A stretch of 64,000 nucleotides of DNA from Fragilaria crotonensis (Eukaryota; Bacillariophyta; Fragilariophyceae; Fragilariales; Fragilariaceae), in contig JAKSYS010000061.1 in NCBI GenBank assembly GCA_022925895.1, forward strand, positions 62,001 to 126,000, written 5' to 3'. The notes beneath the pieces are model-generated. The model saw only the letters and a list, made by a program, of their open reading frames with translations, did no database searches and had not been told where the DNA came from. Shown here piece by piece: positions 38,123 through 49,394 of the stretch; the first letter of the stretch is position 1; every line of letters begins with the position of its first letter. The position numbers and the translations under genes were made by a program.

Positions 38123-40381
38123 TTAACTTATTGAAATAGCACGTGCTAAGAAGAATGACCAAGTTGTTCCTATACCACCTAATAAATAATGTGCTAAACC
38201 AACAGCACGACCTTGTGTAATACTTAAAGCACGTGGTTGAATTGTTGGTGCGAAGTTTAATTTATTATGTGCCCAAACAATTGATTCAATTAATTCTTGC
38301 CAGTAACCACGACCACTAAATAAGAACATTAAACTGAATGCCCAAATAAAGTGAGCACCTAAGAAAATTAAACCATAAGCTGATGAAGCCGAACCGTATG
38401 ATTGAATAACTTGTGATGCTTGTGACCATAAGAAATCACGTAACCATCCATTAATTGTAATTGAACTTTGTGCGAAGTTTCCACCTGTAATATGTGAAAT
38501 ACTACCATCAGGAGTAACAGTTCCCCATACGTCAGATTGCATTTTCCAACTGAAGTGGAAGATTACTACCGAAATAGAGTTATACATCCAGAATAAACCT
38601 AAAAATACATGATCCCAACTTGAACTTTGACAAGTACCACCACGACCCGGACCATCACAAGGGAAACGGAAACCTAAAGTTGCTTTATCTGGAATTAATT
38701 TAGAACTACGAGCGTATAAAACACCTTTTAGTAAAATTAAAACAGTTACGTGAATTGTAAAAGCATGAATATGGTGAACCATAAAATCTGCAGTACCTAA
38801 TTTAATTGGCATCATGGCAATTTTACCACCTACTTCAACAACTTCTCCACCGAAAGCATAACTTGTTGTTGCTAAAGCATTTGGTGCTGTTGTACCTGGT
38901 GCTAATAAATGGATATTTTGAATCCATTGTGCAAAAATTGGTTGTAATTGAATTGCTTTATCTGAGAACATATCCTGTGGACGACCTAATGCACGCATAG
39001 TATCATTGTGAACATAGAAACTAAACGCATGTGTACCTAAGAAAATACAAACCCAGTTTAAATGTGAAATAATTGAATCACGATGACGTAAAACACGGTC
39101 TAACAAATTATTGTAATTATTTGCTGGTGTGTAATCACGGACCATAAAAATTGCAGCATGAGCTGCCCCACCTACAACACAGAAACCACCAATCCACATA
39201 TGATGAGTAAATAGTGATAATTGTGTAGCATAGTCTGTTGCTAGATAAGGATAAGGTGGCATTGCATACATGTGGTGTGCTACAATAATACTTAATGAAC
39301 CCATCATAGCTAAGTTAATTGCTAATTGTGCATGCCATGATGTTGTTAAAATTTCATATAAACCTTTATGACCTTCACCTGTGAATGGGCCTTTATGTGC
39401 TTCTAAAATTTCTTTCATGCTATGACCAATACCAAAATTTGTACGGTACATATGACCTGCAACGATAAATAATACAGATAATGCTAAATGGTGATGTGCT
39501 ATATCACTTAACCATAAACCACCAGTAATTGGATTTAAACCACCTTTAAATGTTAAGAAGTCAGAATATTCACCCCAGTGACCACTGAAAAATGGTGTTA
39601 ACCCTTTTGAAAAACTTGGGTATAACTGACTCATTAATTCACGGTTAATTAAAAACTCATGAGGTAATGGAATTTCTTGTGGAGCCACACCAGCATCTAA
39701 TAATTTATTGATTGGCAATGCTACATGAATTTGGTGACCCGACCATGATAAACAACCTAAACCTAATAAACCTGCTAAATGATGGTTCATCATTGATTCA
39801 GCGTTTTGGAACCATTCTAATTTTGGAGCTGCTTTATGATAGTGGAACCAACCAGCAAATAACATAATTGCTGACATTGCTAAACCACCAATTGCGATCC
39901 AATATAATTCTACTTCACTAGTAATTCCTTCTGCACGCCACATTTGGAACCAACCAGAAGTTGTTTGAACACCCTGGAAATTTCCACCAAGATCACCATT
40001 TAAAATTTCTTGACCAACAATTGGCCAAACAACTTGTGAACTTTGTTTAATGTTAATTGGGTCTGTTAACCAAGCAGAGTAGTTTGAGAAGTAAGCACCA
40101 TGAAAATGCATACCACTGATCCATAAGAAGATCACAGCAAGTTGACCAAAATGAGCACTGAAAACTTTACGTGATACTTCTTCTAACGAACTTGTTTGAC
40201 TATCAAAATCGTGAGCATCTGCATGTAGACTCCAAATCCAAGTTGTTGTTTTTGGACCTTTCGCTAAAGTTCTTGAAAAATGACCTGGTTGTGCCCATTT
40301 TTCAAAACTTGTTTCTACAGCGTTCTTTTCAACAAAAACTTGCACGTTCTTTGTGCGGTTATCAGTTGAGCTTATTGCCAT
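38123..40381 (-). CDS. psaA: Photosystem I P700 apoprotein A1
   Basis: 752 residues, intact. Eleven membrane helices, FX ligands in [13 protein letters not shown], and many paired His in the antenna helices. It is the head of the psaA-psaB operon, with 88 bases between the two genes. An AAAAGGAG-type site (AGGAGAAACGTTA) precedes ATG 40381. Confidence 0.99.
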   Translation of the reverse strand: MAISSTDNRTKNVQVFVEKNAVETSFEKWAQPGHFSRTLAKGPKTTTWIWSLHADAHDFDSQTSSLEEVSRKVFSAHFGQLAVIFLWISGMHFHGAYFSNYSAWLTDPINIKQSSQVVWPIVGQEILNGDLGGNFQGVQTTSGWFQMWRAEGITSEVELYWIAIGGLAMSAIMLFAGWFHYHKAAPKLEWFQNAESMMNHHLAGLLGLGCLSWSGHQIHVALPINKLLDAGVAPQEIPLPHEFLINRELMSQLYPSFSKGLTPFFSGHWGEYSDFLTFKGGLNPITGGLWLSDIAHHHLALSVLFIVAGHMYRTNFGIGHSMKEILEAHKGPFTGEGHKGLYEILTTSWHAQLAINLAMMGSLSIIVAHHMYAMPPYPYLATDYATQLSLFTHHMWIGGFCVVGGAAHAAIFMVRDYTPANNYNNLLDRVLRHRDSIISHLNWVCIFLGTHAFSFYVHNDTMRALGRPQDMFSDKAIQLQPIFAQWIQNIHLLAPGTTAPNALATTSYAFGGEVVEVGGKIAMMPIKLGTADFMVHHIHAFTIHVTVLILLKGVLYARSSKLIPDKATLGFRFPCDGPGRGGTCQSSSWDHVFLGLFWMYNSISVVIFHFSWKMQSDVWGTVTPDGSISHITGGNFAQSSITINGWLRDFLWSQASQVIQSYGSASSAYGLIFLGAHFIWAFSLMFLFSGRGYWQELIESIVWAHNKLNFAPTIQPRALSITQGRAVGLAHYLLGGIGTTWSFFLARAISIS

Positions 40382-40834
40382 TAACGTTTCTCCTTTTCAG
40401 GAGATGATAATTTAAGAAACTCTCATTATTTTCAAAAATTAGTTATTAATTATCTATTTAAATATGAGTTTTCATTATAGTATTATACATTAAATTATTA
40501 TCGAAATAGAAAAAATTTAAAAATAGTAAAAATGGATTAGGGTAATTGTAAGAATTACTATTTCCTAATAATTGAAGTCATGGTCTGCCGATTTAGTTAT
40601 CTTATGTTTACTAAATTGAAACTATTCCAATATTTAAATGTTAAAAATTTTTCTTATTTTTTAAAGTTTAGTTAGCAACTCTTTTCTACTTTTTATTATC
40701 TAAATTTTATTGTGTGGTATTAAAATGTTGGAACTAAATTTTTAGTCGTTAATTAAATTTAGATAAAATACAAACTTGTCTTCTAACTCAAATTATGTTA
40801 ACTTTAGGTGTAATCTTTAAATAACTTTTGCATT
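40382..40834. other. 453-base stretch without a recognised gene
   Basis: AT-rich spacer between the divergent psaA and trnP. On the minus strand two TATAAT hexamers (40479-40474 and 40487-40482) could serve psaA. A pair of short inverted copies (TTATCTAAATTT near 40697 and its complement near 40756) is also visible. I see no ORF or RNA gene. The junction of the inverted repeat may fall here, because trnP and ycf89 usually flank the diatom rRNA repeat. Confidence 0.45.
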
Positions 40835-40908
40835 CGGGATATAGCTCAGCTTGGTAGAGCACCTGCTTTGGGAGCAGGGGGTCGTAGGTTCAAATCCTAC
40901 TATCCCGA
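40835..40908 (+). tRNA. trnP-UGG: tRNA-Pro(UGG)
   Basis: 74 nt. Acceptor CGGGATA/TATCCCG, anticodon loop TTTGGGA (UGG), T-arm GTAGG-TTCAAAT-CCTAC. It lies upstream of ycf89 and the rRNA operon, as in other diatoms. Confidence 0.95.
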
Positions 40909-40940
40909 TTAATGAACCTACTTGATAGAGATTGACAGAC

Positions 40941-40969
40941 TTGACGTATAATTTTCTCTACAATATAAT
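40941..40969 (+). promoter_or_regulatory. Promoter of ycf89
   Basis: TTGACG (40941-40946), 17-base spacer, perfect TATAAT (40964-40969), 40 bases before the ycf89 start. A second TTGACA lies 9 bases upstream of the -35. Confidence 0.65.
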
Positions 40970-41009
40970 GATTTTTGTACCTTTATAAATCTAATTTAAA
41001 GAAATTCTT

Positions 41010-42064
41010 ATGACAATTCGCGAACGGTTGTTAGAATTACGAGAGGAATTTTTTTAATTTTGTTGGCTTCAGTTTTCAAAAATTAGCTGGTATTTTTGGA
41101 TTTCCTGACAATCCAGGTATGCTATTAACTCCTTTAAAGCGATATTATTGGAATCCAAAATCATTGGCTGAAAATTTACCTATTCGTACAGTACGTTTTC
41201 CACCAGATACGCATCCTCAGAATTATATTGAAATTTTAATAGGTGATTCTCCAAAGCCTTCACCTATTCCTAGAATATTCTATGAAAGTAATACAGATGG
41301 ATTTTATAGTTTTTATATGGAGAACTATAAAAATATTATTTTTTTACCAAATTGGGTTTCGGAATTTCTTCAAGTCCAATGTCATTTTTGTTTAGATATT
41401 TCATTTTTGGAGGTTTGCCGGGAAGTAGTTTTTGCTATTTTGGTTACCTATTATTATATGATTTCATTTCGGATTTTTATTGCATGGCTAATTAGTATAA
41501 ACCCTTATACTTTTCCTATAGCATATTTCATTGCTTTTGTTGATTGGATTGAAGAATATGCAATTGGACTTATGCCTGTAGTAGGTGGAATAGGACTAGC
41601 AACTCCATTGTTATTAACTCTTATAGGAAAAGCTGCAGATTCTTTAAATCATTTAGTATTTACAATGCCTTTTTTTACCTAGTGAAGGTGTTCCAGGAAA
41701 AGCTATAGTTAACGGAGATATTAAAGATGTATTAATCTTTAAATATTTACCAATTTTGTGGTATAAATACCCAATCCCCAATGAAATAAGAGAGTTTTGG
41801 TACAATGATAGGCCAGACATTTTAAAATACATGCAAGAAGCCTATAAGAATGTTGATATTCAATTCTTACCTGACCGAATTATTAATCAATCAGATTTAT
41901 TAAAAACTTCTTTAAAACAAATTTCTTTAAATTTAATACCTCTTGAACAGGCAAGTTCAAATTTAATAATAAGTAGTAATTTTTCTAGTGTTGAAGAAAT
42001 TGGTCACACTGTTACACATGAATTTGAAAGTTATTTTTCTTTTCTTTCAGATTTAATTTTATAA
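41010..42064 (+). CDS. ycf89: Diatom membrane protein Ycf89 (two frameshifts)
   Basis: About 350 residues once two T-run shifts are allowed for. ATG 41010 reads MTIRERLLELREEFF and stops in a run of seven T (one too many, near 41051-41057). The next frame reads NFVGFSFQKLAGIFGFPDNP and continues to NHLVFTMPF, where another extra T (about 41670-41677) leads into LPSEGVPGKAIVNGDIKDVL and the end SDLIL. Residues near 150-220 have two membrane helices around ISINPYTFP and MPVVGGIGLA, reminiscent of the YggT/Ycf19 family. Position between trnP and rrs matches ycf89. The function is unknown. Confidence 0.75.
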
Positions 42065-42068
42065 CTTT

Positions 42069-42123
42069 TATATTTATTCTATATTGATGTTTTAATTTAC
42101 TATATGAGTATAGAATAAATATA
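42069..42123 (+). terminator. Hairpin after ycf89
   Basis: 15-bp arms (42069-42083 and 42109-42123) with a 25-base loop, beginning 5 bases after the ycf89 stop and before the rRNA leader. Confidence 0.5.
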
Positions 42124-42265
42124 GAACTGATAAAATTAATATTTTAAATATACTAAAGTTATATTAATTTTTTTTTATCTATCTTAAATTTTTAGATAAG
42201 CCTCGGTATCTTTATTTGCAGCCTTATGGACAAAATTTAAAAAAAACAAACAAAAAATTCAAGGA

Positions 42266-42273
42266 CATTTTAA

Positions 42274-42309
<36 letters not shown>

Positions 42310-43120
42310 TATGCCTTATACATGCAAGTCGTACGAGAGTTTTTAACTCTAGTGGCGGACGGGTGAGTAACACGTAAGAATTTGCCTTTAGGAGGGGGGA
42401 CAACAACTGGAAACGGTTGCTAATACCCCATATGCTTTCGAGTGAAATGGATTTCCGCCTAAAGAGAAGCTTGCGGCTGATTAGCTTGTTGGTAGGGTAA
42501 TGGCCTACCAAGGCGACGATCAGTATCTGGTTTGAGAGGACGATCAGACACACTGGAACTGAGACACGGTCCAGACTCCTACGGGAGGCAGCAGTAGGGA
42601 ATTTTCCGCAATGGGCGAAAGCCTGACGGAGCAATACCGCGTGAGGGATGACTGCCTATGGGTTGTAAACCTCTTTTTTCAGGGAGGAATAAATGACGTG
42701 TACCTGAAGAATAAGCATCGGCTAACTCCGTGCCAGCAGCCGCGGTAAGACGGAGGATGCAAGTGTTATCCGGAATCACTGGGCGTAAAGCGTCTGTAGG
42801 TGGCTCGACAAGTCAACTGTTAAATCTTGAAGCTCAACTTCAAAATCGCAGTCGAAACTATCGGACTAGAGTATAGTAGAGGTAAAGGGAATTTCCAGTG
42901 GAGCGGTGAAATGCGTAGAGATTGGAAAGAACACCGATGGCGAAGGCACTTTACTGGGCTATTACTGACACTCAGAGACGAAAGCTAGGGTAGCAAATGG
43001 GATTAGATACCCCAGTAGTCCTAGCCGTAAACAATGGATACTAGGTGTTGAACAGATCGACCTGTGCAGTACCAAAGCTAACGCGTTAAGTATCCCGCCT
43101 GGGAAGTATGCACGCAAGTG

Positions 43121-43182
<62 letters not shown>

Positions 43183-43267
43183 CAACGCGAAGAACCTTAC
43201 CAGGGTTTGACATGATACGAATTTTTTTGAAAGAAAAAAGTGCCTTTTGGAACGTATACACAGGTGG

Positions 43268-43333
<66 letters not shown>

Positions 43334-43584
43334 TTTTTAGTTGCCTTTTGGAACTCTAAAAAGACTGCCGGTTATAAACCGGAGGAAGGCGGGGATGACG
43401 TCAAGTCAGCATGCCCCTTACACCCTGGGCTACACACGTGCTACAATGGACGAGACAATGAGCTGCAAATCTGCGAAGACTAGCTAATCTATAAACTCGT
43501 TCTAAGTTCGGATTGCAGGCTGCAACTCGCCTGCATGAAGTTGGAATCGCTAGTAATCGCTGGTCAGCTACACAGCGGTGAATT

Positions 43585-43626
<42 letters not shown>

Positions 43627-43749
43627 CTGGTTATGCCCGAAGTCGTTACTCTAACCTTTTGGAGGAGGACGCCTAAGGTAGAATTAGTGACTGGGGTGAA
43701 GTCGTAACAAGGTAACCGTACTGGAAGGTGCGGTTGGATCACCTCCTTT
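42266..43749 (+). rRNA. rrs: 16S ribosomal RNA
   Basis: The 5' region AGAGTTTGATCCTGGCTCAG, the 530 loop GTGCCAGCAGCCGCGGTAA, the 790 loop ATTAGATACCCCAGTAGTC and the 3' end GGTTGGATCACCTCCTTT are all present. The anti-Shine-Dalgarno CCTCC is at 43743-43747. Ends are estimated by comparison with E. coli. It is first in the operon rrs-trnI-trnA-rrl-rrf. The 200-base leader shows no clear promoter to me. Confidence 0.97.
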
Positions 43750-43800
43750 AAATTTTTATAAAAAATTAAAAGTCGAGTTTAAAAATATTCCATAAAAAAC

Positions 43801-43843
43801 GGGCTATTAGCTCAGTTGGTTAGAGCGCGCCCCTGATAAGGGC

Positions 43844-43874
<31 letters not shown>
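43801..43874 (+). tRNA. trnI-GAU: tRNA-Ile(GAU)
   Basis: 74 nt without intron, in the rRNA spacer. Acceptor GGGCTAT/ATGGCCC, anticodon loop CTGATAA (GAU), T-arm TCTGG-TTCAAAT-CCAGA. Confidence 0.97.
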
Positions 43875-43876
43875 AC

Positions 43877-43949
43877 GGGGGTATAGCTCAGCTGGTAGAG
43901 CATCGCCTTTGCACGGCGGTTGTCAGCGGTTCGAATCCGCTTACCTCCA
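43877..43949 (+). tRNA. trnA-UGC: tRNA-Ala(UGC)
   Basis: 73 nt without intron, just 2 bases after trnI. Acceptor GGGGGTA/TACCTCC, anticodon loop TTTGCAC (UGC), T-arm GCGG-TTCGAAT-CCGC. Confidence 0.97.
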
Positions 43950-44010
43950 AAAAATTAGTAATATAAACTAAAATTCAAGCTAGATATTTTAATATCTTAG
44001 TTGTTTTAAA

Positions 44011-44225
44011 TTCAAGGAACTAAGAGTTTATGGGGGATACCTTGGCATTCAGAAGCGATGAAGGACGTGGTTACCAACGAAATGCTTCGGGGAGCTGGAA
44101 ACAAGCTATGATCCGGAGGTCTCCGAATGAGGAAACTTAAAAACTACTTATTGAATATATAAATAAGAAAGAGCGAACCTAGGGAACTGAAACATCTTAG
44201 TACCTAGAGGAAAAGAAAGTAAAAA

Positions 44226-44257
<32 letters not shown>

Positions 44258-44483
44258 GAAGCCTAAACTTAGAAGTAAGGGTAGCGGGACAGTTAAAAAT
44301 GATTAAATGTGACAATTAGATGAATAGGTTGGAATCCCTAACCATAGAAAGTGATAGTCTTGTAATCGAAAATTGAAACAATCAAAACTGAATCCCAAGT
44401 AGCATGGAGCACGTGAAATTCCGTGTGAATCTGCGAGGACCACCTCGTAAGGCTAAATATTCCTGAATGACCGATAGTGAAAT

Positions 44484-44514
<31 letters not shown>

Positions 44515-45079
44515 GGGAGGGGAGTGAAAAGAACATGAAACCATAAACTTACAACCAGTAGGAGGACGACTAAAACGTCTGACTGCGTGCCTGTTGAAGA
44601 ATGAGCCGGCGACTTATAGCTAGTGGCAGGTTAAAACAGAGAATGTTGAAGCCATAGTGAAAGCGAGCCTGAATAGGGCGTTAGTCTCTAGTTATAGACC
44701 CGAACCCGGATGATCTAACCATGGTCAGGTTGAAGCTTAGGTAATACTAAGTGGAGGACCGAACCGACTGATGTTGAAAAATCAGCGGATGAACTGTGGT
44801 TAGGGGTGAAATGCCAATCGAATTCGGAGCTAGCTGGTTCTCCCCCGAAATGCGTTTAGGCGCAGCGGTAAATGTTATAATTTAGGGGTAAAGCACTGTT
44901 ACGTATGCGGGCTGGTAATTCGGTACCAAATCGTTGCAAACTAAGAATACTAAATGTACAATTTATCAGTGAGACTGTGGGGGATAAGCTCCATTGTCAA
45001 GAGGGAAACAGCCCAGAGCACCAGTTAAGGCCCTTAAATAATTACTAAGTGATAAAGGAGGTGGGAGTGCAGAAACAAT

Positions 45080-45115
<36 letters not shown>

Positions 45116-45884
45116 GTGCGTAATAGCTCACTGATCGAGTAAACCTGCGCCGAAAATGAACGGGACTAAGTAATTTGCCGAAACTGTGCGATATATGTTT
45201 TATATATCGGTAGGGGGAGCGTTCTGTTGTAGGTTGAAGTATTAGCGGAAGCGGATATGGACGAAGCAGAAGTGAGAATGTCGGCTTGAGTAACGAAAAT
45301 ATAGGTGAGAATCCTATACCCCGAAAACCCAAGGTTTCCTCCGGAAGGCTCGTCCGCGGAGGGTAAGTCAGGGCCTAAGGCGAGGCTGAAAAGCGTAGTC
45401 GATGGATAACGGGTTAATATTCCCGTACCATTATTTATTGATATCGAGGGACGGAGAAGGCTAAACTGGCCGGATATTGGTATTCCGGTTTAAGCGTTAA
45501 GGTGTGTACGGCGAAAACGTACTATTGAACTGAGGCGTGAGTACGAGACGCTACGGCGTTGGAGCAGTGTATGTCATACTTCCAAGAAAAGCTCGCACTG
45601 TCGAAAATAAATAATGCCTGTACCATAACCGACACAGGTGGGTAGGTAGAGTATACTAAGGGGCGCGAGATAACTCTCTCTAAGGAACTCGGCAAAATAA
45701 CTCCGTAACTTCGGGAGAAGGAGTGCCTTATTTATAAGGTTGCAATAACAAGATCCAAGCAACTGTTTACCAAAAACACAGGTCTCCGCTAAGTCGTAAG
45801 ACGATGTATGGGGGCTGACGCCTGCCCAGTGCCAGAAGGTTAAAGAAGTTGGTTAGCGCAAGCGAAGCTGGTAACTGAAGCCCT

Positions 45885-45967
<83 letters not shown>

Positions 45968-46217
45968 TGATTTGGATACTGTCTCGGAGAGGGGCTCGGT
46001 GAAATAGACTTGTCTGTGAAGATGCGGACTACCTGCACCAGGACAGAAAGACCCTATGAAGCTTTACTGTAACTTGAAATTGAAATTGGACTTTATTTGC
46101 GCAGTATAGGTGGGAGGCGTTGAAAGATTCTTGCGGGAATTCCGGAGCCATCAGTGAGATACCACTCCTATAATGTTAGATTTCTAACTTTTACCATTAT
46201 CTGGTAAAAGGACAGTT

Positions 46218-46255
<38 letters not shown>

Positions 46256-46445
46256 CGGTAACGGAGGCGCACAAAGGTTTCCTCTGAACGGGTAGAAATC
46301 GTATCTAGAGTGTAAAGGCAAAAGGAAGCTTGACTGTGAGACCTACAAGTCGAGCAGGGACGAAAGTCGGTCTTAGTGATCTGACGGTGCTGAGTGGAAA
46401 GGCCGTCACTCAACGGATAAAAGTTACTCTAGGGATAACAGGCTG

Positions 46446-46514
<69 letters not shown>

Positions 46515-46550
46515 GGTAGTACGTCCCAAGGGTTGGGCTGTTCGCCCATG

Positions 46551-46598
<48 letters not shown>

Positions 46599-46722
46599 AT
46601 ATCCGGTGTAGGCGTTAGAATATTGAGAGGAGCCTTCTTTAGTACGAGAGGACCGAGAAGGACATACCTCTGGTGTACCAGTTATCGTGCCAACGGTAAA
46701 CGCTGGGTAGCTATGTATGGAG

Positions 46723-46756
<34 letters not shown>

Positions 46757-46883
46757 CACCTCAAGATGAGTATTCTCATCACGTAAGTGAGTAAGGTCAC
46801 GGTAAGACTAACCGTTAGATAGGCATCAAGTATAAATGTAGTAATATATGAGCTGAGATGTCCTAACAGACCGAGGACTTGAA
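44011..46883 (+). rRNA. rrl: 23S ribosomal RNA
   Basis: About 2.87 kb. The ends TTCAAG and CTTGAA form the terminal helix. Conserved blocks include the sarcin-ricin loop AGTACGAGAGGACC near 46640, the peptidyl transferase centre (GATAACAGGCTGATC near 46433 and GTTCAGAACGTCGTGAGACAG near 46570) and ACGGCGGCCGTAACTATAACGG near 45889. No intron interrupts it and no separate 4.5S RNA is seen. Ends are estimates. Confidence 0.97.
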
Positions 46884-46893
46884 TTTTTTAATC

Positions 46894-46945
46894 AAACCAA
46901 TCGATTCTAAAGTATTGAATTTAATACTTTAGAATCGATTGGTTT
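46894..46945 (+). repeat. 23-bp perfect hairpin between 23S and 5S rRNA
   Basis: Arms 46894-46916 and 46923-46945 with loop GAATTT. It probably serves as an rRNA processing site or an attenuator between rrl and rrf. Confidence 0.65.
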
Positions 46946-46970
46946 TTATCTACTCTATCGTAGATTTTTG

Positions 46971-47093
46971 CTTTGGTGTTTTTAGTGTATTGGCGGAACC
47001 ACACTGATCCATTTCGAACTCAGTTGTGAAACGTTATAAATCGGCGAAAATACTTGGAGAGACATCTCCCGGAAAAATAGCTCAATGCCAAAG
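46971..47093 (+). rRNA. rrf: 5S ribosomal RNA
   Basis: About 123 nt. The ends CTTTGG and CCAAAG pair as helix I. The loop C region CACTGATCCATTTCGAACTCAG is diagnostic. It is last in the rRNA operon. Confidence 0.92.
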
Positions 47094-47241
47094 TTTTTAG
47101 ACATAATTGAAAAAATTTCTATCTTGATATTTCTTATAAATATTTAAAATTTTGTATATAATGTAAATGTACAATAATATAACTGCATATTAATATTATT
47201 TTCTGTATTTAATTTAACTATTTTTATAAGGATTATAACAT

Positions 47242-47358
47242 ATGGATACTCGTTTATTAGTAATTGGTGCTCCAATTTTCGTAGCTGCATCATGGGCTTT
47301 ATTCAATATTGGTCGTTTAGCTATTCAACAAGTTCAAAGATTATCACGCCAACGTTAA
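47242..47358 (+). CDS. psbY: Photosystem II protein PsbY
   Basis: 38 residues: [20 protein letters not shown] then [18 protein letters not shown]. It is one helix near cytochrome b559. It lies 150 bases after 5S rRNA. Confidence 0.95.
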   Translation: MDTRLLVIGAPIFVAASWALFNIGRLAIQQVQRLSRQR

Positions 47359-47429
47359 TATATTAGCCGAAAATATTTTCAGTTATGATTGACTTTTAAA
47401 AATTACTATTAATAAATTAAAAATTATAA

Positions 47430-47687
<258 letters not shown>

Positions 47688-47704
47688 CTAAAAAAAATTT
47701 AAAT

Positions 47705-47743
47705 AAAAATAAAGGAATAATAAATTACAATTCCTTTATTTTT
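47705..47743. terminator. Hairpin between psaC and ccsA
   Basis: 14-bp perfect arms (47705-47718 and 47730-47743) with an 11-base loop. The right arm touches the ccsA stop (47743-47745). Confidence 0.6.
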
Positions 47744-48681
47744 TATGAAACCCATCCATAACTATGTAAACCTTTACCTAAGAAATTTACACCTAAATAA
47801 CAAATCCAAATAACGAAAAACCCCAAACCTCCTAAGATAGCAGTTCTTTTTCCTTCCCAACCTTTTGTTATTCTTGCATGTAGATAAACAGCAAAAACAA
47901 TCCATGTAATAAGAGCCCAAGTCTCTTTTGGATCCCAACTCCAATACGATCCCCAAGCTTCATTTGCCCATACGCCACCAGCGATAATTCCTATCGTTAA
48001 AAAAGGAAATCCTAAACCTATAATTCTATAACTCCAATTGTCTAAACTTTGTAAAAGTTTCAATTTACCTAATTCAGAAACATTATTTTGTGGTGATACA
48101 AGTTTAGCTTCATAATAATCTAGCATAATATTATAAAGTGGTGTAGAGGTTTCATCCACTTGTTTTAAATCAACTTCTCTGTATTGCGAAATAACTAAAA
48201 ATAGAATGCATAGTAATGATCCCATAATTAATGTCCCATAACTTAATAACATCATACTAACATGCATCATTAACCAATTAGATTGTAAAGCAGGAACAAG
48301 TGGACTTGCTTTTTGCATTTCTGGAGAAAGTGTTAAATTACTAAACCCATTAATTAATAAAGCTACAGGGATTAAAATTGCTCCTATTAGTTTACTTTTT
48401 GTTTGTGATTCAATGTAAAGATATAGTGTTAATAATGTCCAAGTTAAAAATAACAAAGATTCATATAAATTACTTAATGGAAAATAACCTGCAACAATCC
48501 ATCTTGAACAAAGCACGAAAAACAATAAACCACTTGCAATTGTGGCCGATAATTTACCAAAATTTGATAAAAGATCACTTTTATTAAAAAATGATAAATT
48601 AACCCAATAAGAAATCATTGCAATTAATAATATAGCAAAAACCAGATTTGATGACGAATTTTGAATTTCATTCCAATCCAT
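47743..48681 (-). CDS. ccsA: Cytochrome c biogenesis protein CcsA (Ycf5)
   Basis: 312 residues, about eight hydrophobic segments. The haem-handling WWD domain is seen as GGVWANEAWGSYWSWDPKETWALITW. Conserved His are in LMMHVSMMLLSYGTL and in AVYLHARITKGW. System II haem lyase: it delivers haem to apocytochrome f and probably cytochrome c550, whose genes are at 8.2 and 10.7 kb here. Its partner Ccs1 is outside the window. Confidence 0.97.
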   Translation of the reverse strand: MDWNEIQNSSSNLVFAILLIAMISYWVNLSFFNKSDLLSNFGKLSATIASGLLFFVLCSRWIVAGYFPLSNLYESLLFLTWTLLTLYLYIESQTKSKLIGAILIPVALLINGFSNLTLSPEMQKASPLVPALQSNWLMMHVSMMLLSYGTLIMGSLLCILFLVISQYREVDLKQVDETSTPLYNIMLDYYEAKLVSPQNNVSELGKLKLLQSLDNWSYRIIGLGFPFLTIGIIAGGVWANEAWGSYWSWDPKETWALITWIVFAVYLHARITKGWEGKRTAILGGLGFFVIWICYLGVNFLGKGLHSYGWVS

Positions 48682-48838
48682 TAAATTTCTCCAATAAGAT
48701 TTTTAAATAAGATGCTTTCTATTATATTATTTTACTAAAAAGATATCAAATTTATTTCTGCATTCTATTATTTTAAAGTGCAACAATTTATACCACTAAT
48801 AGAAAAAATTATATTCTCTATTTCACGATAATATAGAA

Positions 48839-48868
48839 TTGACATTCATAATTAATTCAAAGTATTAT
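48839..48868 (+). promoter_or_regulatory. Promoter of rps6
   Basis: Perfect TTGACA (48839-48844), 18-base spacer, TATTAT (48863-48868), 33 bases before the rps6 ATG. Confidence 0.6.
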
Positions 48869-48901
48869 ATTTGTTAATTATGAAAAAGATAAATTTTACT
48901 T

Positions 48902-49192
48902 ATGGAATTGTTAAGAAAATATGAAATAATGATATTGTTAACTGAAGAATTCAATGATAGTGAATTAAAAAGCTGGGTTTTTAATTATGCAAAAAATTTA
49001 AGAAAATTTAACGTTTGTGATATTTCGGTAATTTCACGCGGAAAACATAAATTAGCATACCCAATTGTTGATAAATCAAAAGGAAACTATATCCAATTAA
49101 ATTTTTCAAGTATGCCTAAATATATTGAAACATTTTTAGCTACTTTAAAATTAGATTCAAAAGTTTTACGTTTTCTAGTTGTAAACAAATAA
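48902..49192 (+). CDS. rps6: 30S ribosomal protein S6
   Basis: 96 residues: LRKYEIMILLTEEFNDSELKSW at the N-terminus, VISRGKHKLAYPIVDKSKGNYIQLNF and SKVLRFLVV in the core. S6 pairs with S18 on the platform. It is monocistronic, with a promoter before it and a 30-bp hairpin starting right after the stop. Confidence 0.94.
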   Translation: MELLRKYEIMILLTEEFNDSELKSWVFNYAKNLRKFNVCDISVISRGKHKLAYPIVDKSKGNYIQLNFSSMPKYIETFLATLKLDSKVLRFLVVNK

Positions 49193-49257
49193 AAACAAAA
49201 TAATTTTTAATTTGATAAAATTCTCACAATTTTATCAAATTAAAAATTATTTTGTTT
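49193..49257 (+). terminator. 30-bp perfect hairpin after rps6
   Basis: Arms 49193-49222 and 49228-49257 with loop CTCAC. It begins at the base following the rps6 TAA and merges at its 3' end with the trnN promoter. Confidence 0.75.
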
Positions 49258-49284
49258 GTCTTTTTAATTAATTTATAGTATTAT
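49256..49284 (+). promoter_or_regulatory. Promoter of trnN
   Basis: TTGTCT (49256-49261), 17-base spacer, TATTAT (49279-49284), 16 bases before trnN. Confidence 0.55.
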
Positions 49285-49300
49285 TAGGGCATTACTGATA

Positions 49301-49372
49301 TCCTCAGTAGCTCAGTGGTAGAGCAATCGGCTGTTAACCGATTGGCCGTAGGTTCAAGTCCTACCTGGGGAG
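49301..49372 (+). tRNA. trnN-GUU: tRNA-Asn(GUU)
   Basis: 72 nt. Acceptor TCCTCAG/CTGGGGA, anticodon loop CTGTTAA (GUU), T-arm GTAGG-TTCAAGT-CCTAC. It is 22 bases before thiG. Confidence 0.95.
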
Positions 49373-49394
49373 TTTTAAAATAGTAAAAAATATT

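Noticed and set aside
42224-46736. Several open frames of 60-140 codons on either strand across the rRNA genes
   Set aside because: They lie in 16S and 23S rRNA, which is conserved as RNA, and have no start signals or protein similarity.
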